Shown in pieces: positions 1 through 4,499 of a DNA stretch of 5,519 bases. The stretch is from Candidatus Bipolaricaulota bacterium (GTDB taxonomy: Bacteria; Bipolaricaulota; Bipolaricaulia; M55B111). The position numbers and the translations under genes were made by a program. Numbering within the stretch: the first letter of the stretch is position 1; every line of letters starts with the position of its first letter. A model generated the notes under the pieces. The model made no database searches and was not told the DNA's origin. It saw only the letters and a list, made by a program, of their open reading frames with translations. The stretch covers positions 1-5,519 of the forward strand of contig JAGXLP010000084.1 in assembly GCA_018334615.1 (NCBI GenBank). Reading direction: 5' to 3'.

Positions 1-100
1 CAACCCGGGAGCCAAACAAATAGGTAAACCGCACCTCTCTTCTCGGCTCCAGGCACTCGGAAATCTTTTCTTGAATCTGTGTTTTTGTGAGTTTATTCAT
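1..100 (-). CDS. MNT-family nucleotidyltransferase, N-terminal part (runs off the left edge)
   Basis: The minus strand reads an ATG at 100-98 and stays open to the window edge, giving 33 residues. The end of this piece reads F-T-Y-L-F-G-S-R-V. That is the first motif (hydrophobic strand plus G-S-R) of the DNA-polymerase-beta-type nucleotidyltransferase fold, placed where minimal nucleotidyltransferases (MNT/MntA) carry it. The metal-binding D-x-D would lie outside the window. An AAGG ribosome site at 110-113 stands 9 bases before the ATG. Family knowledge: MntA proteins are usually the antitoxins of HEPN-type toxins (type VII systems) and AMPylate them, and the HEPN partner lies next door. 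No HEPN gene is upstream here, so a partner would have to be downstream, beyond position 1. A KNTase-like or standalone enzyme is possible, since only the first motif is visible. Confidence 0.8.
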   Translation of the reverse strand, partial: MNKLTKTQIQEKISECLEPRREVRFTYLFGSRV

Positions 101-153
101 CTTACCCAACCTTAATTATTGACTATTCTCAATTCCTTCACCACCTAATTCTT

Positions 154-201
154 TCGATAGGGGTAGGGGAGGCCCGATGGGGTCTTCCCTACCCCTATCG
201 A
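154..201. repeat. long hairpin (22-bp stem, 4-base loop)
   Basis: Bases 154-175 pair with 180-201 around a GATG loop at 176-179. There are 22 consecutive pairs, of which only two are G-T wobbles (169/186 and 172/183). Neither strand has a run of T after the stem, so it does not look like a standard intrinsic terminator for either neighbour. Imperfect 14-base direct repeats beginning GACTATT lie at 121-134 and 200-213 (12 of 14 identical). A small palindromic mobile repeat (REP or MITE-like) or a structured RNA element are the alternatives. Confidence 0.75.
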
Positions 202-305
202 CTATTATAAATTGTCTTCTCAGGCTTAAGTTTTGCTAAGTTGAAGTTTTCAGGCCCAACATTGTAAAGCAGTTTTATAATGGTGAAAGACTTGAGTATT
301 ATAAT

Positions 306-416
306 TTAGCCGATACATCCAGAGAAACTGCCCCCCATGAAACTCTCGTTGACGTCCTCCATTTCGAGAACTACTTCGTCGTCTTTCGTACCGTTCTCTT
401 CGTTACTTTCTTCCAT
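306..416 (-). CDS. 36-residue acidic peptide with Gly-Gly and a short Ser/Cys C-terminus; possible RiPP-type precursor
   Basis: ATG at 416-414, TAA at 308-306, 36 codons. An AGGGG ribosome site (425-429) stands 8 bases before the ATG, and the upstream frame closes without another start, so this start is well placed. Eleven of the first 24 residues are Asp or Glu and there is a single Lys. The last ten residues are MGGSFSGCIG. An acidic leader with a hydrophobic-acidic stretch (V-L-E-M-E-D-V, residues 16-22) followed by Gly-Gly and a short Ser/Ser/Cys tail is the general layout of a leader-plus-core natural-product precursor such as the double-glycine class. No modifying enzyme, protease or ABC transporter is in the window, and I do not recognise the peptide. 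It could also be a small cytosolic regulator. The transporter on the same strand ends 184 bases upstream, so it probably has its own transcript. No convincing promoter was found. Confidence 0.55.
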   Translation of the reverse strand: MEESNEENGTKDDEVVLEMEDVNESFMGGSFSGCIG

Positions 417-471
417 GTATATTACCCCTGAAGTTTTTCGTTAATAACATTTAAAATAGTTAAATCTAAAC

Positions 472-485
472 CTATGCAGGCATAG
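472..485. repeat. perfect inverted repeat upstream of the small peptide gene
   Basis: CTATGC at 472-477 and GCATAG at 480-485 form a perfect inverted repeat with a 2-base centre, 55 bases upstream of the peptide ATG. Its size and place fit a small operator for a dimeric regulator. No -10/-35 pair around it is convincing, so the role is not known. Confidence 0.3.
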
Positions 486-600
486 TAAGTCACTCACGAA
501 AGTTTCCTACAACCAATCAACGGATCCTATAGAGCCCAGTCAAGACATACTTCATCTTACGATTTACGATTCTTGTTCTCCTGGAAATTATCTCTCGCAT

Positions 601-1650
601 TCAACTATTCTCGTGGGTATGGCGGTGATGAATATCGGGCAGATGGGGGTGGTTGTGTTCGATTTCTTCTTCGTGTTCGTGTTCGTGAGAATGTGGCAGC
701 CAACCAGGGAGGCTGGTCCGGACGTGAACGTGCTCGTGATGACCTTCACCGTGGCGGTGAAGGTGCTCGTGTATCAACGTCTTGTGGTAATGCTGGTGCA
801 GGTGACTGTCCAGCAACAGAGGGATAAGCGATAGAACAAGTAAAACCCCGGCGGATATCTGGATTATTGAAAGTGCTTCACCCAGGATCATGACTGACGC
901 CCCAACCCCGAAGAAAGGGGCAGAAGCAAAGATAATCTGGGCGCGGGTCGCTCCTATTCCTTGAGCGGAACTTATATATAATACAATGCTTACTCCGTAA
1001 GACAGGGACCCCAGCACCAGGGCAAAAAGGGTTTGTCCGATGCCCGCCCCATAACTTGAAAGAAAGAGACCAATTGTCAGGTTAATCGTTCCCGCAAATA
1101 TACCTTTAAAAAACGTGTTGGTCTGCGGCGAGATCTCGTCTATGAGGGCAGTAAAATGATTGTCCAGCCCCCAGAACAAACAGGCAAGAGCAACCAATAG
1201 CCCGGCCCGTATTCCTGCCGGTCCACCCTGCCAGGACAGGGCAACGGCAGCCCCCACGGCACCAAAGGAACCTAACCAGCCGAGTTTACCCAGATAATCC
1301 TTGAAGATAAAGTGTCCCAGTATCGCGGTAAATACGAGTTCCAGGTTCAACCACATGGAAACAGAAGAGGCGCTTGCCAGTTTCAACCCGAAGAGCAAAG
1401 CTACGGGACCGCCTACTCCCCCAAAAAGAATTGCCCCCAGGAGCCTCAGCCTGTTTTCGACTGTCATCTCAATGGTTTTCTTCAGTCCGCCTACCGAGAT
1501 GACCCTGGGAAGCAGTATTAACGCTGCACCCAGGTAAAGCAAACCCGCTAGCTGAAACGGAGTTATTCCTCCAAGGAGGATTTTGCTTATCGGGGTTGCG
1601 AGTCCAAAAAGAAGCGCCGCGAGAAATGCAAAAAGTATTGATAGGATAAT
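601..1650 (-). CDS. EamA/DMT-family membrane transporter with histidine-rich C-terminal tail
   Basis: About 349 residues if it starts at ATT 1650-1648; the first ordinary start in frame is TTG 1542-1540. The 36 codons upstream of that TTG clearly belong to the protein. They read as a hydrophobic helix (ILFAFLAALLFG), then ATPISKILLGGITPFQLAG, the classic first helix and loop of EamA proteins leading into LLYLGAALILLP. A TGA at 1665-1663 closes the frame. GAGGTG at 1659-1664 lies 8 bases before ATT, so either a rare ATT start is used or a one-base indel has detached the ATG at 1666-1664. Two EamA repeats (about ten membrane helices) follow. The last 69 residues contain 23 His in H-x-H runs and end near PDIHHRHTH. 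Family knowledge: DMT proteins export or import small metabolites. The tail suggests binding of Ni, Co or Zn, but the substrate cannot be read from the sequence. Confidence 0.88.
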   Translation of the reverse strand: MILSILFAFLAALLFGLATPISKILLGGITPFQLAGLLYLGAALILLPRVISVGGLKKTIEMTVENRLRLLGAILFGGVGGPVALLFGLKLASASSVSMWLNLELVFTAILGHFIFKDYLGKLGWLGSFGAVGAAVALSWQGGPAGIRAGLLVALACLFWGLDNHFTALIDEISPQTNTFFKGIFAGTINLTIGLFLSSYGAGIGQTLFALVLGSLSYGVSIVLYISSAQGIGATRAQIIFASAPFFGVGASVMILGEALSIIQISAGVLLVLSLIPLLLDSHLHQHYHKTLIHEHLHRHGEGHHEHVHVRTSLPGWLPHSHEHEHEEEIEHNHPHLPDIHHRHTHENS

Positions 1651-1655
1651 TTGTA

Positions 1656-1741
1656 CCGCACCTCATGAAAAACGGCTTTTTAGGATGATACTGCTTGCGC
1701 CGGTCAATTCAAAGATTCAATGACCCGTTGCTCAGGTGCGG
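1656..1741 (-). promoter_or_regulatory. transporter leader able to fold over its own ribosome site
   Basis: In the minus-strand transcript, CCGCACCT (1741-1734) is a perfect 8-base complement of AGGTGCGG (1663-1656), which holds the likely Shine-Dalgarno site of the transporter. Inside this pairing, AACGG (1729-1725) can pair with CCGTT (1675-1671). GGTCA (1725-1721, sharing one base) can pair with TGACC (1706-1702). A second copy of the anti-Shine-Dalgarno sequence, CGCACCT, lies at 1751-1745. The pairings are nested, as in a leader that hides the ribosome site. I do not recognise it as a known riboswitch class, and a chance arrangement is possible. Confidence 0.4.
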
Positions 1742-1822
1742 GAAAGGTGCGTGGTAATTAACCGGGGTATCAAAGATAGAAGAAACAGACAGCCTGTGTA
1801 CCAGGGCGGGTCCCGTAAAACA

Positions 1823-1854
1823 TAATGGGCACGAACGAAAGTCCGTGCCCATTA
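1823..1854 (-). terminator. terminator-like hairpin after the DUF4397 gene
   Basis: Eleven perfect pairs (1823-1833 with 1844-1854), an A/C mismatch, two more pairs and a 4-base loop at 1837-1840. It starts 24 bases after the DUF4397 stop. On the minus strand the stem is followed by TGTTTTA, a short imperfect U tract, so it is a plausible but not ideal intrinsic terminator. There is no T run on the other strand. Confidence 0.65.
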
Positions 1855-1878
1855 GGAAATAATCTTGTTTTATTCTGC

Positions 1879-2547
1879 CTACGATGCATCTACAACTGCT
1901 AGAGCTTCAAGAGTCCCCTCGTTTAAACTTCCAATAGCAAATACGGTGTAGTTTGTGCCTTCTTCCAACATAACACCGGGTACACTTAAAGCAATGTCCA
2001 TAGTCCCTGCCACCCTAACTTCCAGGTCATAAGATCCCGCGGGCAACTGAGCGTAGGTGCTTGATTCACGTAACGCAACGTCCCCAAAAACTACTGAACC
2101 GTCGCTCTGTCCAACGTCTACTGCTGGGGCATCCGGAGATGTGTGAACGAATCTAAGTTTTGATTCACTCATCATCGTAAAGCGGTCATCAACCAGCACT
2201 AAAGGCTGCAAGTCATCCTCACCCAGAAAACCCGTGGCTGCGACTGTGTAAGCTTTGTCGGATTCGAATTCGACCGTAGCGTCGATTACTACCGGTTTCG
2301 TCTCCCCGGTCGGTGTAACCTGGATCCTGTGACTGCCTGAAGGTAATTCAAGATAGTTGCTTACCGTTTTGTACGGCACATCGCTCAGCACTACTCCACC
2401 GCCAACCCATATGTCAACTGCTGGCGCATCCGGAGATAGGTGAGCCACCCGCACGAGTGTTGCGTGGCCGTCAGCAAAAGCTATCGTAGGCGCCAATAAT
2501 ACCAAACCCAATAGCATAACAAAAAGTATCGAAAATCTGTTTTTCAT
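1879..2547 (-). CDS. exported DUF4397 protein with two domain repeats
   Basis: 222 residues, ATG start with AAGGAGG at 2556-2562, 8 bases upstream. Residues 1-25 are a classic signal peptide: a Lys/Arg start, a Leu-rich core and an A-F-A cleavage site before Asp26. The mature protein has two copies of the DUF4397 fold. Repeat 1 (about 31-119) begins LVRVAHLSPDAPAVDIWV and repeat 2 (about 130-220) begins LRFVHTSPDAPAVDV. Each runs through a Y-x-x-L-P-x-G-S turn (Y65, Y165) to a final Y-T-V strand. There is no lipobox, sortase signal or C-terminal membrane anchor, so it is likely periplasmic or released. The function of the DUF4397 family is not established; such domains are common in surface and cell-wall proteins. 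Its leader carries a c-di-GMP riboswitch, so I infer a role in surface or attached life. It forms a single-gene unit with its own promoter and terminator. Confidence 0.93.
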   Translation of the reverse strand: MKNRFSILFVMLLGLVLLAPTIAFADGHATLVRVAHLSPDAPAVDIWVGGGVVLSDVPYKTVSNYLELPSGSHRIQVTPTGETKPVVIDATVEFESDKAYTVAATGFLGEDDLQPLVLVDDRFTMMSESKLRFVHTSPDAPAVDVGQSDGSVVFGDVALRESSTYAQLPAGSYDLEVRVAGTMDIALSVPGVMLEEGTNYTVFAIGSLNEGTLEALAVVDAS

Positions 2548-2577
2548 TACTTATTCCTCCTTGAAAAAGTAATTTTG

Positions 2578-2661
2578 GGAGATAGGTTTTGGTAGTTCGG
2601 CTACCTCATGAGGTCCGATCCTTTGCGTCCCATGATCGCTCAAGGTTTGCTTTTATCATCC
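2578..2661 (-). ncRNA. cyclic-di-GMP-I riboswitch (GEMM-I) in the DUF4397 leader
   Basis: The minus-strand leader carries the conserved GEMM-I core in order: GCAAACC (2650-2644), a hairpin capped by a GNRA loop (GCGA, 2638-2635) with closing arms CC/GG, then GGACGCAAAG (2630-2621). After it comes the second arm CGG-A-CCUC / GAGG-UAG-CCG (2617-2600), where the tetraloop receptor sits in known examples, ending with CTACC. A closing helix forms between GGATGATA (2661-2654) and TATCTCC (2584-2578), with one bulged U. Family knowledge: GEMM-I binds c-di-GMP and controls motility, surface and secretion genes. The ribosome site is only 15 bases downstream and no terminator stem is evident, so control is probably at translation. 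CTCC at the 3' end of the closing helix can also pair with GGAG of the ribosome site. On that basis ligand binding would free the ribosome site (an ON switch), which is inference. Confidence 0.92.
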
Positions 2662-2688
2662 TACTTCCATTTAAAACATCTTAAATAT

Positions 2689-2716
2689 ATTATACTCGTT
2701 ATTAAATAAAAATCAA
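2689..2716 (-). promoter_or_regulatory. sigma70-type promoter of the riboswitch-DUF4397 transcript
   Basis: TTGATT (-35, 2716-2711), a 16-base AT-rich spacer, and a consensus TATAAT (-10, 2694-2689). Transcription would start near 2682, about 20 bases before the riboswitch closing helix. Confidence 0.8.
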
Positions 2717-3164
2717 TAGTAAGTAAATCTATCTTTAATATCCCAAATTAATAGGAATATATGGTTAAACTATAGAGCGGAACCCAAAATTAATCCTGGA
2801 AATGTTTGGGAAGGCGTTTAATTATCATTGATTTTTACAGCAGGGCGAGTTTCCGCGCTCCGCCGGAGGGTACGATACCAGAGTGGATGTTGCTTCGAAA
2901 CAAACAGAGACCGGGGGATGCTTGGTAAAATACACCAGCAGGCTGAGCCCCCGCTTTCACGCGGATAGCTTGTCTGGGAAAACCTAAAACTCATTTCCCC
3001 CTCGATGGGGGAAAGAGAGATTGGGGGTGAGATTGAACTACAAAGCAGGCTGAGCCCCCGTACTTGGCCGGAATATTCTCACTCCATAGCACCAGGCTGT
3101 TCCACCAAATATTCAAAGCTCAGCATTCACAAAGGTACCCAATGCCGGAGAATCTCTAATTAAT
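2717..3164. other. intergenic stretch without an intact gene
   Basis: The left half, to about 2830, is AT-rich and shows nothing recognisable. From about 2838 to 3060 the sequence becomes GC-rich and contains dispersed-repeat material (see the entry at 2937-3060). A frame on the plus strand stays open from about 2835 to the TAA near 2987 but has no start codon or ribosome site, and I take it for repeat sequence rather than a gene. Confidence 0.6.
2937..3060. repeat. 17-base direct repeats flanking a palindromic intergenic element
   Basis: AGCAGGCTGAGCCCCCG occurs identically at 2937-2953 and 3044-3060, 107 bases apart. Between the copies lies a hairpin, TTTCCCCC / GGGGGAAA, at 2994-3001 and 3007-3014 around a 5-base loop. 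It is bordered by CTCA (2990-2993) and TGAG (3028-3031). Elements of this kind (CTCA, C-rich arm, TCGAT loop, G-rich arm, GGGGGTGAG) look like dispersed intergenic repeats that I recall from several bacterial genomes. That link is from memory and not tested here. Confidence 0.6.
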
Positions 3165-3410
3165 ATGAAAGAGAAAATTCGCGAAGTCACTCAATCTCAA
3201 TATTCTATAAAGGTTTTAGACACCATCTTTGCGAGCCCTCTATTCAAAAGGTCCGATTTTATAGAGCGTACAGGGATTCCAAAATCTTCCGCTGAAAGAA
3301 TATTGAAGAGTATGTTAGGTGGGGGGATATTAGACACAAGAAGGCAGGCTAAAGGAAGTCAGCCAGCTCTGCTGGAATTTAAGAGTTTGTTGGAAGTCCT
3401 TAATCGATAA
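3165..3410 (+). CDS. small winged-helix protein resembling the C-terminus of Fic-family proteins; probable gene remnant
   Basis: 81 residues from ATG 3165 to TAA 3410. Residues 13-80 read like the winged-helix domain at the end of many Fic (AMP-transferase) proteins. A helix with a F-A-S-P-L-F turn leads to the recognition helix GIPKSSAERILKSML. The wing then reads GGGILDTRRQAKGSQP and the tail is a L-L-E-V-L-N end. The catalytic Fic motif (HPFxxGNGR) is nowhere upstream. The frame stays open before the ATG back to 3090, after a TAG at 3087, and its last part (AGESLINMKEKI) also fits the helix that precedes this domain in Fic proteins. No ribosome site lies at normal distance; GGAG at 3147-3150 is 14 bases away. 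I therefore favour a decayed 3' end of a Fic gene. A standalone DNA-binding protein, for instance a regulator of a neighbouring toxin, is the alternative. Confidence 0.6.
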   Translation: MKEKIREVTQSQYSIKVLDTIFASPLFKRSDFIERTGIPKSSAERILKSMLGGGILDTRRQAKGSQPALLEFKSLLEVLNR

Positions 3411-3412
3411 TA

Positions 3413-3499
3413 TTTATGCCCCACGCATAAAGCGCAAAACTTTTTATGCCTCGGATATTTCCGTATATGAGGTATAAGTAACTTTTCCGAGTTTATGCC
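3413..3499. repeat. TTTATGCC repeats and a small palindrome between convergent genes
   Basis: TTTATGCC occurs at 3413-3420, 3443-3450 and 3492-3499. The first copy forms a perfect 7-base inverted repeat with GCATAAA at 3425-3431 around a CCCAC centre, three bases after the stop of the plus-strand gene. The region lies between convergent genes and could serve as a weak terminator, although the stems are AT-rich and no clean T tract follows. A further perfect palindrome, TTAGCCGGCTAA, covers the AbiEii stop at 3526-3537. Confidence 0.45.
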
Positions 3500-3533
3500 A
3501 GGAGGACTTTATAACGTATCAGCTATTAGCCGG

Positions 3534-4499
3534 CTAATTCAACCCATAATGTTCTTTTACGTTCTTGACTTTCCACCGTAAGGCCGGATCTTTTCTTATG
3601 TTCTTTTGCAATTTAGAATCCTCAGCAATTAGGGATGGCTTAATTTCCCCTTCTAGGTTGATTCTTCGCAAAAACTCTTTTTCTGAATCCTGAAACGGTA
3701 AAACTACCGACAAACCTTTCTTAACGGAATCCGCTAAGTTCTCTCTGAGCTGACTCATCTGATTGCGTTCTTCCCCCCTGAGCATATCGAATAGGGTATT
3801 TTTCATGTTTGGATATTTGAAATCAAGATTTTCTAAGGATATCTTCCTCCAATCCTGTCTGGACGAGCCACCGTAAACCACAAACGCCACTCTCAATTTT
3901 TCCTTTTCTAATTCGGTCTTTTTCAATATCTTATGAGCATCATAAAGGTCCTTGCTAGAATTCCTTTCAAACAAGGCTTTTAACTTTCCTGCAGCTAATT
4001 CGTTTATATCGAGTACCGGAAAAGATTCAAACTCGAATGATCCGATATTGGAAGGCTCAATATTTTGCGGTTCTAAAATTGAAACGCGTCTTAAATAGTT
4101 TAAATCCACCTTAATTGAGTCTTTACCCCTTGTTGCCTGGTTGTAGTTTAAGATCCATTGAGAAGCTGAGTGTGAATCAGTCGGTTTGCTTACGATTGAG
4201 AGGTCAGATCTCTGGAAAACCCTTTCCATTGCGTCCTCAATTTCCGGCCTGACTCTTTTCATTCGAGCGACATCCGTTTCTCCGACAAAGTTTAAATCTA
4301 TGTCTACTGAAAGGCGGGGTAAATCAAAGAAAAAGACGTTTAGAGCCGTTCCACCTTTTAGCACAAATTTACCTTTGAGATCTGGGTGGCTTTGAATCTC
4401 TTCCAGGAGATCCAGCAGTCTAACAACTTTCTCCACATACCTGGGTAAGAATCCTGTTTCGGCGGATAGTTTTTCTACACGCTCTGTAGATAATTCCAC
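3534..4499 (-). CDS. abiEii: AbiEii nucleotidyltransferase toxin (type IV toxin-antitoxin system)
   Basis: 321 residues with a GTG start directly after the AbiEi stop codon. It carries the AbiEii set of nucleotidyltransferase motifs. Motif I is KGGTALN (48-54). Motif II is R-L-S-V-D-I-D-L, with the metal-binding pair D66/D68. The third acidic residue is D132 in K-V-D-L-N-Y. The family's own motif IV runs ELAAGKLKALFERNSSKDLYD (167-187), with K172, R179, K183, D184 and D187. All key residues are present, so it should be active, and the length is normal for the family. Family knowledge: AbiEii is a toxin that halts growth by adding nucleotides (GTP-specific binding in the lactococcal protein, tRNA as a target in related MenT enzymes). 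It acts in phage abortive infection and plasmid stabilisation. The antitoxin does not bind it directly in characterised systems. The helical C-terminal part (about 190-321) shows nothing odd. Confidence 0.95.
   Translation of the reverse strand: MELSTERVEKLSAETGFLPRYVEKVVRLLDLLEEIQSHPDLKGKFVLKGGTALNVFFFDLPRLSVDIDLNFVGETDVARMKRVRPEIEDAMERVFQRSDLSIVSKPTDSHSASQWILNYNQATRGKDSIKVDLNYLRRVSILEPQNIEPSNIGSFEFESFPVLDINELAAGKLKALFERNSSKDLYDAHKILKKTELEKEKLRVAFVVYGGSSRQDWRKISLENLDFKYPNMKNTLFDMLRGEERNQMSQLRENLADSVKKGLSVVLPFQDSEKEFLRRINLEGEIKPSLIAEDSKLQKNIRKDPALRWKVKNVKEHYGLN

Noticed and set aside
557..570. Tandem TTACGAT repeat
   Set aside because: Only two 7-base units; too short to be distinguished from chance and no function suggested.
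573..834. Two plus-strand open frames opposite the end of the transporter gene
   Set aside because: They are the antisense of the His-rich tail. The repetitive GTG/TTC pattern keeps several frames open, and no ribosome site or family resemblance is seen.
1301..1537. Plus-strand open frames opposite the transporter
   Set aside because: They lie wholly within the clearly coding minus-strand EamA gene and have no recognisable protein features.
1469..1666. Minus-strand 65-codon frame beginning at the ATG at 1666
   Set aside because: The hydrophobic EamA N-terminus lies in the neighbouring frame over the same bases. This frame gives a Cys/Asn/Trp-rich nonsense product. Its ATG matters only as the possible original start before a one-base shift.
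2600..2614. GGTAG/CTACC hairpin as an intrinsic terminator
   Set aside because: It overlaps the second arm of the GEMM-I aptamer and is followed by AAAACC rather than a U tract. GEMM-I members carry a comparable GGTA...TACC segment.
2835..2989. Plus-strand start-less open frame of about 50 codons
   Set aside because: It has no start or ribosome site, lies in repeat-like sequence, and the opposite strand is also open over much of it.
4186..4395. Plus-strand frame opposite abiEii
   Set aside because: Shadow of the conserved nucleotidyltransferase core, with no ribosome site or homology.
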